A DNA stretch of 64,000 bases from Undaria pinnatifida (taxonomy: Eukaryota > Sar > Phaeophyceae > Laminariales > Alariaceae): positions 8,037,128 through 8,101,127 of the forward strand of contig JABAKD010000013.1 of assembly GCA_012845835.1 (NCBI GenBank). Reading direction: 5' to 3'. Shown in pieces: positions 1-10,057 of this stretch; the stretch's first letter is position 1, and every line of letters starts with the position of its first letter. The notes beneath the pieces were generated by a model, which saw only the letters and a list, made by a program, of their open reading frames with translations, was not told the DNA's origin and ran no database searches. Position numbers and translations under genes: made by a program.

Positions 1-141
1 ATTTATGCAGGCCTGCTCGTATGCGTCCTTGGCACGGTAGTACTCCCCCTGAACCGCCTCCAGGTCGTTCACCAGCTCCTGAGCTTCCGCCCACGATCGC
101 GCGACATGACCTCTGTGTTTCCTAGAAAACTCTGTCAAATT
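1..141 (-). CDS. F-BAR domain protein, exon 3 (partial, runs off left edge)
   Basis: This minus-strand exon follows a good acceptor (pyrimidine-rich CCTCCTTTTGCAG, AG at 143-142) and is open for 47 codons to the window edge. It reads NLTEFSRKHRGHVARSW, then a helical, charged stretch (LVNDLEAVQGEYYRAKDAYEQAC). The heptad-like pattern and the 'Y..AK.AYEQAC' ending match the long coiled-coil helices of F-BAR domains, which bind and bend membranes at sites of endocytosis or actin remodelling. It begins in phase 0, as the donor of exon 2 (2181) requires. The three exons together give residues 1-167 of the protein; the rest lies outside the window. The F-BAR call is by pattern recognition; another coiled-coil protein is possible but less likely given exons 1 and 2. 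Confidence 0.68.
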
Positions 142-567
142 CTGCAAAAGGAGGGACAAGTCGATCACATCCGGCGAGAGAGCGGGGGGGGGGGGAAGCT
201 ATCATTGTCATGCATGCCCGTAGTCTCGGGGGGGGTCTTGGGGCGGGTACTCATTCCATACATCGTCGTAGTCATCATACCGTATGACTTTGGGGGAGGG
301 AAATTGTATCCTGAAACAAACGTACACAGTACACAGGCTGTACCAGTCCATCAGTCGGGGGGGGGTACTCATTTGTTGCGTGTCTTAGTCATTTGACTAT
401 TGACTACACGCCCCTTCATTGCTCCTACTCTTGGAAGAAAATGTTTCAACATTTCGGGCGCTCGTCGATTTTCGCGGCATATTACATTTTAAAAAAGCTG
501 GAAATGCGTGCTGAAACGAACCCACAGAGGAAGCGGACTCTACTCCACCCGATCATGGCCGTGAGGA

Positions 568-737
568 GAAATAAGAAGACGAGTCTAAGAGGACAAATCT
601 ACAGTAAGGGCAAGCGTAAGAGGACAAGTCTAACAGGATAAGTCTAAGAGGACAAGTCTACCAGGACAAGCCCAAGAGGACCAGTCTAAGAGGACAAGTC
701 TAAGAGGACCAGTTTAAGAGGACAAGTCCAAGAGGGG
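568..737 (+). repeat. 15-bp minisatellite (AAGAGGACAAGTCTA)n
   Basis: About eleven imperfect copies of AAGAGGACAAGTCTA, with variants in which AGAGG becomes ACAGG or ACAAG becomes ACCAG. It lies in an intron of the F-BAR gene. The multiple-of-three period leaves a long open frame that is not a gene. Confidence 0.85.
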
Positions 738-1435
738 AAGAATATGTGCGGGAGAGGCGGGCCTCGAACAACACTCAACATCACTCAACAAACGCAGCAA
801 CGCTCACATTGTTGCGGACTACTATGGGACGGGAAATTAAGGACCGTTCTGGAACAATACTAGTAACCATACGGCCCTTACATTTACGGACAGAGTTCCA
901 TTTAGTATACAGTGCCTGGTACACAACCCCTTGACCAAAAGAGCCAGCTCAGGGACGTTGAATGCACGGAGCTCGGCCGGGATCCAGACATGCATCGTGA
1001 TATGCCCACGGCTCCCTTGCTTGCTCCGCAGCCGAACGTGCGAACAAAACAACTCGTCCGCCGGAAAACACCATGCCGACGAAAAAAGTGCAGCTTTTTC
1101 ACAGACATATATGCACTCGTATCGTAGATCCGCAAGCTGTGCCACGGCGAAGCGTTGCCATGACGTACTACGATGACGTTTGGGTACGAGCGACACACAA
1201 GGAAACAACCACATAGTCACTTATCGAAGCACGCCAACACGCCTGCGCCGAACACTTCCCGCCTTCCCGACTAGAAAAAACAAACAAAAAATATTACTGC
1301 CGTGCTGTTTCCTGTGTACTGCGCACACCGCTTGCTGTAATCGATTGTACGTCGGCGGCTGATATGATCGTATGCAAAAGAAAATTATTAAGCTGTACGC
1401 AGAAAAAATGCCTCATTTACGTACACGTTGTTTCA

Positions 1436-1785
1436 CAGCCGGCGTCCTCGGTAGTTCAATAGTAAGCCGCGTAACTATTGAGGTCGAGGTCGTAGGTTCG
1501 AATCTTATAAGAGACCCTTTCTTCCAAATCGACAGGCCGAAAGCGCGAGATCGTGAGTTGCCGAAATTCGATGCAACTCGACGAGCGTAAAAGGCTGAAA
1601 GGTGGGAACGCGGAACCCTATGGGCGATAAAGTTGAAGGCAAGTATCCGGGGGGCAAAGGGAAGACACCTGTGACCACCGCTTGTCCAGAAGGTCGCTGA
1701 GGGCAAAACATCCTTTGAGTTGAGCTGAAGAGTAAAAGAGATGAAAAAAAAGTTTAAAAAAAGCTAAAAAAAAGAAGAAAACGTT
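1436..1785 (+). mobile_element. tRNA-derived SINE, copy 1
   Basis: The head resembles a tRNA gene: an A-box-like TAGTTCAATAG is followed about 40 bp later by a clear B box, GGTTCGAATC (1495-1504). The body continues for about 200 bp with landmarks shared by the copies near 34.1, 46.8, 51.4 and 52.5 kb: 'aaagcgcgagatcgtgagttg', 'gcgataa.gttgaaggcaag', 'acacctgtgaccacc.cttgtccagaag'. It ends in A-rich runs (1740-1785). An internal Pol III promoter, a shared non-tRNA body and an A-rich end define a SINE. It lies antisense in an intron of the F-BAR gene. Confidence 0.72.
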
Positions 1786-2180
1786 TACGTGTGGTACTCG
1801 TACATCAGTTGTATTTACAGAACCAACCCCATGCGTTTTTGCAGATGCGCAGCGTCTTCCCTGCTGGCAACAATCCTTGCTCTCGCTCTTTGCCCTCTGC
1901 TCTTGCTATTCGATCGTGTTCTTCGCTATGTAGTCTAATGTTCTTGCTCTTTGCTCTTGGTCTGCTGCTCTTGCCTCTTGCTACAGTGGTAGCGGTACCT
2001 CTATAGAGCCGGTTGAGTAGTGCCGGTTGGCCGCTGTAGTGCCTGTGAAATCGCTTGGAACATATCAACCAGTAGCGGCAGAATGCGAAGTAGCACCGGG
2101 TGCCACTATACTACCAAATATACCAGCGATATAGAGGGCCTACTTCTCGTACTACTAGCCTGTATTTTGCTCTCACTCAC

Positions 2181-2387
2181 CTTGGCAATGTTTTGATCGA
2201 TGCAGAGGGCCCAGCCAACATGCTGCTTCCCCCAACTGTTGATGGACGCCACAACCCCCGCCCACCCTTCCTGGATCAAGGACGGGGCCCACACGGGCGA
2301 CGAGGTGCTGCTGCTCGTCGTCTGCCCCCAAGCGCTGCTTCCGGCCCGCGCCGCTTTAGTGGCACGCTTGGCTGCCTTTATGAGCGC
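2181..2387 (-). CDS. F-BAR domain protein, exon 2
   Basis: The acceptor is CCCCGTTCACAG (AG at 2389-2388) and the donor is AAG|GTGAGT at 2180. The exon is 207 nt, phase 0 at both ends (residues 52-120). It opens with ALIKAAKRATKAARAG, the continuation of the FCH motif 'iE..Ya..L.kla+k' begun in exon 1. A Ser/Thr-rich loop follows, then 'VWAPSLIQEGWAGVVASI' and 'KQHVGWALCIDQNIAK', which fit the F-BAR pattern of a Trp-containing helix followed by 'H..la..i...v'. Ser/Thr-rich loops between helices are common in this domain. Open frames on the other strand here are shadows. Confidence 0.7.
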
Positions 2388-3655
2388 CTGTGAACGGGGA
2401 GTGAACAACGTTGGGCATGATATTTCAGGGGGGATGATTGACGTTCAAAAACGACGAATACTTCTCGGTGGGTTGCGCACCGGCAATCTCAATCAGTAAA
2501 CATTTTACTACTGTGTCAGCAATCAGTTAACTGGACTGCACCAGAATATCGGGCTCGAGCGGGAAGTGAGCTCTCCCCTCCCCCCCCCGGAACTCATTTG
2601 CATGGTTTCCGATATGAAGTATGGCGTGTTTCTTGGACGTCTACTGGCCACCTGCCAGTACCTACTGGCAGCATATACTGGCAGCATATGCGTACATAGC
2701 TCAATGCTCTACCGCAAGGATGCCGGCGAACGCACGGGGGTGCAAAAGCGTCAGTCTTGCGTCACGCTTCGTCCGAACGGGGAACCTTGTAACACGAAAC
2801 CTGGGCACCGTTTAACTGTTTAACACTCATATAACCCATATCGTGGAACCTTTTGCGACCCACATCACTATACCCACCAGAAAAAAAAAGCGTTTTCTTT
2901 ACTATCAACCGTCTATTAATAGGAAGAACACGCAACTGGTTGTATGAGTGCCAGCAGTGCTACGCGCGCGTGTCGTATACTGGTGCCAACTAGCTTCTAA
3001 CTCCTAACGTTGTGCTTCGCACCCCCCCTCCGCTGCGGCAGCCCCCGCTTTGGCCGTGTGGTACACATGAATAGATCCTGTAAATCGTCAGTTTTTCGAT
3101 TAATACGAGTTCCCATCTGAAGTCCCAAAAGGGGTGAATCTGACAGTGGTCAGAAGTTGTACGACACGCGTCCAGCTTACTTCTACTCGAAGTGCCGTGT
3201 GCTCACACCTGACGGGGGCGGTGCGACCGCTCTTATTATCGTGTGAGGTCCCACAAGGGTCAATGATACGCAGCAAGTGGCGTTGCACGTTGTGCCTGCG
3301 TCGTGCCAGGTATTCATACGACTCGCACCCCATGTACTGCAATTCTCCGCGTCCTCTCGCAAATACCTCCGGTATACTGTATCTGGTACGATAAGATATG
3401 ATACTCGTACCAGAGATACAAAGAGCGGCGATCTCCCTACACAGTAGTGCCGGTATGTTCCAGCCGACGATATCGGCAGTATATCAGACACCTGCACTAT
3501 CGGGTATATACCACCGGTGTTGAAAAGAACTAAACAGGGCTTCACCCCTGCCAAGGGAACCAACAGGCACTATAACAAAACAATGCACTCATACACCCGG
3601 CACTATATGGGGTATCCCAGTGTATTCCAGAAGGAACCTTCGTACGTATTCATAC
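2388..3655 (-). other. Intron 1 of the F-BAR gene
   Basis: This runs from donor GAG|GTATGA (3655) to acceptor TTCACAG (2388). Near 2640-2695 the motif 'tactggc..catatactggcagcatat' repeats over short distances. At 3440-3600 there are 'gccggtatgt', 'cgatatcggc' and 'ccggcactata' motifs of a short dispersed repeat. I see no gene or recognisable transposon protein here. Confidence 0.55.
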
Positions 3656-3808
3656 CTCGCCATAAGCATTCTCAACCGCCGCTCTTTCCCTGAGAAACGA
3701 TGCCATTGCCAAGCAGGTCTTGGCACCATGAGACCCTGAGTCCCGTAGAACGTCGAGCATCTCCCAGAGGCTTTCGCCATGGGTGATTTGGGCGGAATCC
3801 ATGCCCAT
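3656..3808 (-). CDS. F-BAR domain protein, exon 1 (start codon)
   Basis: Translation from ATG at 3808 (MGMDSAQ...) or 3802 (MDSAQ...) gives 51 or 49 codons to donor GAG|GTATGA at 3655, phase 0. The protein reads ESLWEMLDVLRDSGSHGAK, then TCLAMASFLRERAAVENAYGE. This fits the N-terminal FCH signature 'LW...vL...G.k.c....FL+eRA.iE..Ya' well, the strongest evidence for an F-BAR protein. The frame stays open upstream without ATG as far as a possible acceptor (GTCTTGCAG) near 3826, so a 5'-UTR intron or an upstream exon is possible. The gene is divergent from legumain exon 1a, 221 bp away. Spliced residues 1-167 cover the first F-BAR helices only. Confidence 0.75.
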
Positions 3809-4029
3809 GAGAGGGCAGGCCGCACCCTGCAAGACTACAAGTCTACCAGCAGTCTTCGTTTTGTCTCGTCGTGCGCCGCGTCGGATCTGATAAAAGGGTT
3901 TTCTATAGATGTCAAAATAATGTATATAAGGGATAAGGGGATGAAACTACGTAAGTTGATCCGCACCTGGTACCACCGCAGCACAGGCAACACTTGACCT
4001 TTCGGCGTCTGTTCATCGCGGACAGGGCA
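3809..4029. promoter_or_regulatory. Probable bidirectional promoter between F-BAR and legumain exon 1a
   Basis: Only 221 bp separate two outward-facing start codons, so cis elements for both must overlap here unless 5' UTRs are spliced. A TATA-like TATATAAG lies at 3923-3930, about 100 bp before the plus-strand ATG. 'TTCATCGCGGACAG' just before the ATG at 4030 could be a 3' splice site. That both genes are transcribed from this spacer is inference. Confidence 0.5.
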
Positions 4030-4152
4030 ATGGACGCGTGGATAAGACGAACAGTGCTATGCCTGGGGATTGCCGCAATTCCTGTCCATGGAGAGCAAAA
4101 CTGGGCGGTGATCGTGGCGGGATCGTCCGGGTTCTACAACTACAGGCACCAG
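4030..4152 (+). CDS. Legumain (asparaginyl endopeptidase), alternative first exon 1a
   Basis: Forty-one codons from ATG to CAG|GTGCGG. A basic-hydrophobic signal peptide (MDAWIRRTVLCLGIAAIPVHG) precedes the first beta-strand of the C13 fold: EQNWAVIVAGSSGF, then YNYRHQ. The Arg-His of NYRH lines the S1 pocket in legumains. The exon is homologous to exon 1b at 30432-30554: 30 of 41 residues and about 98 of 123 bases are identical by hand alignment, with at least eight silent codon changes, so both copies look constrained. The donor is phase 0 and compatible with exon 2 at 52230, but that needs a 48-kb intron. I found no second set of later exons between 4.2 and 30.4 kb. It is either an alternative promoter/exon of the same gene or the remnant of a tandem paralogue. 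1a is closer than 1b to the usual legumain sequence (Tyr before NYRH). Confidence 0.72.
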
Positions 4153-4428
4153 GTGCGGAGCAAGGCTTTGTGATGAGTGATGAAGCTGTGCTCGTGAGTC
4201 TATGTACACCGTAGACGCGTATTCCACCCTAGGGAGTAGAGTGGCAGTAGTAGCAGAGCAGCGGTGTGTGGACGTGTAGACGGAGAGGTTTTGATGGTCG
4301 AGCTATATAACAATATCGGGTGCGTTGCTGCTCTATTTTGCACACAAATACACCCACGTTGATGTTTATTACCTGGTACCTGGTGCACGATTCCATTTTT
4401 TCATTTTTTTCATACTTTTAACACTAAT

Positions 4429-5180
4429 AAGGCCATTTCTTATACAGTCGGATTCCGCCAGTCGAAAACGGCCCTTTTCGACTGGACATTTTGTGGACCG
4501 GATTCTTCCGGTCCTTCTTCTCATCGTCGAGTCGATTTTATAGTTTTTGTTCTCTTCCTAGAGGCGGTTGGTGTGAGGGAGTACTGCTGTATGGCAGTCG
4601 AAAATCGGTTGGCAGCTCTGTGCTTCGCGCGTTCTTCGCGAGCAACGGCTCGACGAACCTTCGTCCCAGCGAGTTGGTGGCTTTGGGCTTAGCCGAAAGC
4701 CGCCAAAGCTACGTTCGTGGCATTGCACTCAGCCGAGAGCCGCCAAAGCTACAGCAGGCGCAGCCGTTGTTGGCAGCATGGGATCGAGACCGCGCGCTGC
4801 TGCCGTCGTGTGATACACGCTGCTGGCGAGCGCAACTAGGAATGCGCCACGCTGACTTGCTGCGAGAAGCAACAGCAGGGATAGCCAAGCTAGCGTCAGC
4901 GCCTTGTATGATACTGCAGTGTGGTACCTGGTATGGGTGTGTGGCCGTGTGGCCGTGTGGGTGTGTGTTTAGTGGTGGGATGGGCGATGCGATCGGTTCA
5001 AAAAACACGTGTAAAACTTTTTCGACTCAGTTTTTCGACTGGAGGATCCAGTCGGAATTCTCAGTCGAAAAAAGTTGAGTCCAAAAAGCCCTTTTTCGAC
5101 TGCGTGAGAAAGCCCGATTTGGGCTTCAGTCGAAAAAGGCCGTTTTCGACTGACAAATCCGACCGCATAAGAATTGGCCT
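4429..5180. mobile_element. Terminal-inverted-repeat element, tandem copy 1
   Basis: The left end AAGGCCATTTCTTATACAGT is mirrored by an imperfect copy at the right end ('ccgcataagaattggcctaa' at 5163-5182). Inside are several CAGTCGAAAA/TTTTCGACTG inverted motifs that would form stems. The body (4545-4830: 'gaggcggttggtgtgaggga', 'cagccgagagccgccaaagct') recurs in copy 2. No transposase frame is seen, so this is a non-autonomous MITE or foldback element. Confidence 0.6.
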
Positions 5181-5183
5181 AAT

Positions 5184-5732
5184 AAGGCCATTTCTTATAC
5201 AGTCGGATTCCGCCAGTCGAAAACAGCCGTTTTCGACTGGACATTTTGTCGACCGGATTCTTCTGATCCTTCTTCTTATCGTCAGTCGAGTCGATTTTAT
5301 AGTTTTTGTGCTCTTCCTAGAGGCGGTTGGTGTGAGGGAGTACTGCTGTATGGCAGTCGAAAATCGGTTGGCAGCTCTGTGCTTCGCGCGTTCTTCGCGA
5401 GCAACGCGTGCTTCATGCGCGACAAACCTTTGTCCAAGCGGGTTGGTGGCGTTGGGCTCAGCCGAAAGCCGCCAAAGCTACGTTCGTGGCATTGCACTCA
5501 GCCGAGAGCCGCCAAAGCTACAGCAGGCGTAGCCGTTGCTGGCAAAATGGCATCGATAACGCGCGCTACTGCTGTCATGTGATACACGCTGCTGGCGCCA
5601 GTCAGAAAACTCAGTCGAAAAAAGTTGAGTCGAAAAATCCCTTTTTCGACTGTGTAAGAAAGCCCCATTTGGGCTTCAGTCGAAAACGGCCGTTTTCGAC
5701 TGACAAATCAGACTGTATAAGAAATGGCTTAA
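5184..5732. mobile_element. Terminal-inverted-repeat element, tandem copy 2
   Basis: This begins with the same AAGGCCATTTCTTATACAGT (5184) and ends with GACTGTATAAGAAATGGCTT (5711-5730), close to the inverted left end. It directly abuts copy 1 and shares a TAA at the junction. It is about 200 bp shorter because the middle (about 4790-5030 of copy 1) is largely missing. Both ends also carry CAGTCGAAAACGG hairpins. Confidence 0.62.
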
Positions 5733-5869
5733 CAACACTCGCTTTGAAAATTGTTTCATCAGACCAACATCAACATTTGATGCCAGGTACCAACCAGGCA
5801 CTGCTTCGTACCTCGTTGGTATTAATAATGATGATACTACAGAGTACAGAGCACACCCTGGACAATAGG

Positions 5870-7870
5870 TTCCAGGTCAATAGGCAATCGATAGGGTCCC
5901 AGGAGACCTATTGTTGCCCGCGATAGGTATCGATAGGTACTTTTCGTAGCCTATTTGGGCTGACAATGGGTATCAATTGGCATCCTCAATTGTCTACTGT
6001 TTGACCAGTAGCCTATTGTACCTATTTATCTCAACATATTTATAAACAAGTAAGTATCGATAGACATTTTCAGGACGGTACTGTTTGGGCGATAGGATCT
6101 TGGCGCTGACAGAACCTATGGGTTTGTCCGATGGGTTTGTCCGATACGTATCGATATACCTTTCACCAAACCTTTTGTTTCGCGAAATAGGTATCGATAG
6201 ACCTTTCACAATTCTATTGTTTCGGACGATACAGCAGTAGGTGTTGACAGACCTTTCACCATTCTATTGTTTCGGATTATAGGTATCGGTACGCAGACCT
6301 TTCGCCATTTTATTGTTTCAGTGTTGGAAATCAAAGGCGCTCGAAGACAGCCCGTCCAGGTACAATCAACTTAGTTCGCCATTCATCATCCACGCCGCAC
6401 ACCCCTCCAGCCCAGCGGAGAATCCCAGAAAACGGCGCTGTCTGTCCTTGTTGTGCCCTAAGAAGCTCAAGGCGGATGGTCTCAACAACAAGGTGGTGAT
6501 TACTACGTATGTGTGTTCGATGCGAAGCTCAAGCCTGCAGTGTTTTAGAGCGACCTGTTTGTGTGCCGTTCAGTTCCTTCTTACACCCTAGATAATACCC
6601 TATCGAATAGGCTATTGGGCCAACAATAGCTCGGCATCTATGAGGTTCGATACGTATCGCGGGGCACAATAGCTCGGCTTCGGGGTCTATCGATAGGTAT
6701 TGTAAGCAACAATAGGGTTAGGGCAGTGGCCACAATTGCCTATTGTGCTACCGATATGCTTACGAAAGTGTATATCGATAGGTATCTTGGGCACCAACGT
6801 AATTGAAAATGACTTCCAACAGGCTGTCGTTCGAACAATACCTTTTTATCGCCACCAACGAATACCTAAAGCGGCAGGTGTGCGATGATATCGATCGATA
6901 CCTATTGATCAATGTAATAGGTTTGCAGGGGTATCGATCGATGCCTATACCCAATTTAATAGGTTGTCAAGGGTGTCGATCGATACCTGCTGACAATTTA
7001 ATAGATATATTTGCAAGGGTTTCGATTGATACCTACTGCTTGTAAATGTATACCCTTGTACTGCTTAGAACATACCTATACGCACCGTATACCCCAGGCT
7101 ATTGTTTGAATGAATACCTTGGATGATATATAGCATTATGTACCTTGACCTACTTTTTGCCTCTTGATTTGAAACAGCAGATTTACGATAATGCCTGGTA
7201 TTACAAGAAGTTTTAGTCGATATAGGCTTGTGAAGATTTCAATCGATAGCTGCTGCTGCTGTTGAACAACTCAGAAACACCTCTCACTACTTTTTTTCGA
7301 GGGCATCAATCATACCAATCCCTCTTGACCTATTGGGCACAGCAATATGTATCTATCGACAATTTCACCCTCCTATTACAAGTTACAAGACACATCGAGA
7401 TGCAATTAATCGATATTCGATACACCAACTTGTGGACAGACCAACAAGCGTACTCAATACATGGTAGACTACTGTGCAGGGCTTTATACCTACTAGTCAT
7501 AGCAATAGATATCAATCGACAATTTCGCATACCTACTGGTCAGAGAATACGTATCGATCGACACTTTCGGGTACCTATTGGTCACAGTAATAGGCATCGA
7601 TCGACAGTGTGACATAACTATTATAAAAACAGCAGCCTGTTGTGCCGATTTATCAGAACCTATTGGTCGAAAAAGTAGGTCTCGATTATAGACAGATTCA
7701 CACACCTATCTTAAGAACAATAGCCTATTGTACCAATTTCTCTGGACCTATTGGTCCAAGCAATGGGTATCGATCGACAAATTCGCATACCTATCCAAGG
7801 TGTCAATAGGTATCGATATGCAATACCCCAACCTATTGACATTCAATAGGAATATTCAAGAGGCTATTGT
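5870..7870. repeat. Array of ATAGGTATCGATAGG / CCTATTG palindromic repeats
   Basis: Two kilobases of AT-rich sequence with dozens of copies of the short motifs TATCGAT(A/C)G, ACCTATTG and its complement CAATAGGT, spaced roughly 25-60 bp in both orientations. TCGA and ATCGAT cores are themselves palindromic. A piece without the motif (about 6330-6590) looks like an inserted or older segment. Spacing is too irregular for a CRISPR array or a simple satellite. No coding evidence. Confidence 0.7.
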
Positions 7871-8252
7871 CCGGGGTGTGCTACAGAGTACAATTCGACG
7901 CGAGTCGACGAGGGAAGAAAATGCTGGCTTCTTCTCGCGATAAACATGAGGGCACGTACCGTAGCGGGGAGGGGCGAGAAGGGCTCGCTATGTGACCCCG
8001 GATCTGAATTACTACTGGGAGGGAGCGCGAGAGTAGTGCGAGGATAATAAGTGGGATAAAAAAACAAAAGAAGAAAGAAAAAAAGAGTACATGACTATCG
8101 ATAGTAGCGTGGGGGGTTTTCAGCGCCGATAACGCACCGACCACCTCATGTCGTACGTACAGGTAGGACCCTGATTTCAATTACCCGGGTATGCGGACGG
8201 CAGGGACACCCCCGGACGGGTCCTACCCGTTTGACGGGTAGGGTCCAAGCTC
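7871..8252. other. Spacer, no gene seen
   Basis: It holds 'gacgcgagtcgacgagggaagaaa' (near 7900), whose inverted relative occurs near 19557-19590 next to 'cgcgagaagggt', so part of it is an old dispersed repeat. The end (8200-8250) is rich in ACCCG/CGGGT motifs leading into the next repeat. Confidence 0.4.
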
Positions 8253-8590
8253 AAAACCCGCGGGTTTTCGGGTACCCGACGGTGATCCGTATTCCCGGTT
8301 TATTTTGCCTGTACAATATCTCTAGGAAACCGAGGAAACCCATTAATAAAATAATTCAAGAACGATACACAACTCACGCGCACGTACATCGTCACGCGGA
8401 ACGCACACCGGAGCACGAGAACGGAGTACCCGGGTACCCGCGGGTTTTTGGGTACCCGCGGGTAGTCTGTATTCCCGGTTTATTTTGCCGGTACAAAATC
8501 CCTAGGAAGCAGAAAAAACCCTTAAAGAAATAGTTCAAAAACAACACACAACTTACGCGCACGTGCATCGTTACGCGGAACGCACACGGC
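8253..8590 (+). repeat. 180-bp tandem duplication with ACCCGCGGGT palindromes
   Basis: Two units offset by 180 bp share 'acccgcgggtttt.gggtacccg', 'tattcccggtttattttgcc' (8290 and 8470), 'ctaggaa.c.gaggaaaccc' and 'cgcgcacgt.catcgt.acgcggaacgcacac'. ACCCGCGGGT and GGGTACCC are self-complementary. A related GGGTACCCG-rich stretch lies at 17262-17372. Confidence 0.75.
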
Positions 8591-8614
8591 AACATCGACA
8601 CACGGTACCGGCTG

Positions 8615-9285
8615 GGCACAATGAGCCAGCAGACGAGCACGTTCGATCTCCCTTCGCCGCTGCCTGTCGTCGGAACGAGTTGCCTGCGGGGGGCGATCTT
8701 GCTGGACGTTCCGCCGAGATTAAAGGCGCCCGTACAAAGCGCCTGCGAGAACAACGAGGACAGCCGCAGCAGCGACAGCGAAGGCTCTGCAGCCGCGGGC
8801 GATGGTACTTCTTTCACAAAGTCATAGTCATCTTCGTCCTGTGCAGCCCCACTGCTGCTGTGGGAGCGAGGGCCTACAGAGCCTTCGCTGTCGATGCTGT
8901 TCTCGTTGTTCTCGCAGGCGCCTTGTGCGGAGAAAGATTGAAGGCGCCCGTACAAAGCGCCTGCGAGAACAACGAGGACAGCAGCAGCAGCAGCAGCTAC
9001 AGCGAAGGCTCTGTAGCCGCGGGCGATGGTATCACTTCCACGAAGTCACCGTCATCTTCGTCCTATGCAGCTGCTGTGGTAGCGAGGGCCTACAGAGCCT
9101 TCGCTGTCGATGCTGTTCTCCTCGTTGCCCTCGCAGGCGCTGTGTGCGGGTGCCTTCGAACTTTCGGCGAGATGTCTGGCGGCAAGATTGCCCCCCACGT
9201 CCAATTCGTTTTTTCGGAGAGGCGGCGGCAGAACCTTCGCCACGGAGATCGACCGTGCTCGTATGTTGGCTCATTGTGCGGCGGT
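8615..9285. repeat. Double inverted repeat (two adjacent imperfect hairpins)
   Basis: A unit of about 150 bp occurs four times in alternating orientation: forward at about 8715-8830, reverse at about 8840-8935, forward at about 8940-9060, reverse at about 9070-9170. Landmarks are 'gcgcctgcgagaacaacgagg' forward and 'cctcgttg.cctcgcaggcgc' reverse, and 'agcgaaggctctg.agccgcgg' forward and 'ctacagagccttcgctg' reverse. The outer ends are also inverted: 'cacaatgagccagcagacga' at 8617, and its complement near 9265-9285. Each pair could form a stem of about 100 bp or more. Open frames on both strands are by-products of the symmetry. A foldback element or a hairpin-RNA source are both possible. Confidence 0.72.
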
Positions 9286-9739
9286 GAAATGGTGTGATAT
9301 CCCGTTATTGTTCTGCAATACAGTAGGGCGCGTTGAAGAAGTTGCACTGTCTTCGTGTATGTGTTTGAGCCAACACTTTTTCGGCCACGTATGTCCACCG
9401 CACTCAACGCACACGGACGGCACCAAGGCCAGTCCCGACGGGTCCTGTGCACACACAAATAGTAGCCAATTATTCCTATGCTGGTTTCGCTGTAAGTCGT
9501 TGAAAGTTCGTCGAGGCAGGTGCGGCAACGTGTGTTGCTTCAATATGATTCCATTGTCGCTACTTTCCGATATTCGACACGGAGTGGGTCGGCAAAAATG
9601 TCCACTGCATGCAGTTCAGTAAGCAGGAGACCGTGAACCATTGCCCCCATATTGCTTGTTTTTTCGTGTGTCGCGTATTCAAACCGATGATGACACGTCC
9701 GCGCAATAACGGAGTAATACAAGAGAAAACAAGTTTAGG
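9286..9739. other. Spacer, no gene seen
   Basis: About 450 bp with overlapping frames on both strands but no recognisable domain, splice pattern or repeat. It separates the double hairpin from the DIRS-like element. Confidence 0.35.
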
Positions 9740-10057
9740 CGAATTATGTATCAGATCAACAATCTAAACTGTATTGGTCGTTTAGGTTGTAGAGCAGTAG
9801 TAGTACGCATATATTTTTTAATTTGGCTCAATAATTGTGGTATTAATTTTATGCAGTAAACGAATGCCTGCGAAGACATAACAAGGGAACAATGAGATAC
9901 TATGCTCCCAGACAAATAAACACCTCGGGCTAACCCGCTTGTTGCTTTACGTCTTGGCCCATTGCCCGGGAAAAACGGTACAAATAGCCACAGCCTTCTC
10001 CATTGGGAAGCCCGATAATCTCTAAAAGCACACTAGTTTCTTTTTCTTGTAGTTACC

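Larger units (their letters stand above)
142..2180 (-). other. Intron 2 of the F-BAR gene
   Basis: A 2.0-kb intron from donor AAG|GTGAGT (2180) to acceptor TTTTGCAG (142). It contains G-runs at 180-365, a 15-bp minisatellite (568-737) and a tRNA-derived SINE (about 1436-1785), listed separately. Near the exon-2 end, 1985-2110 carries 'tagtgccggt' and 'gtgccactata' motifs of a short dispersed repeat also seen near 3440-3600, 56815-56985 and 62840-62995. I see no other coding signal. Confidence 0.6.

Noticed and set aside
1436-1510. A functional tRNA gene
   Set aside because: A and B boxes are present but the cloverleaf is imperfect, and the sequence continues into the body shared with other SINE copies.
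4491-5926. Frames of 170-203 codons in the tandem inverted-repeat elements
   Set aside because: Both copies give similar frames only because the DNA is duplicated; no transposase motifs, and the frames are broken differently in the two copies.
5870-7870. CRISPR array
   Set aside because: Repeats are short, irregularly spaced and in both orientations, there are no uniform spacers, and the DNA is eukaryotic.
8392-9622. Overlapping frames of 160-244 codons on both strands
   Set aside because: They arise from the double inverted repeat and its multiple-of-three microsatellites. No domain, and the frames mirror each other.
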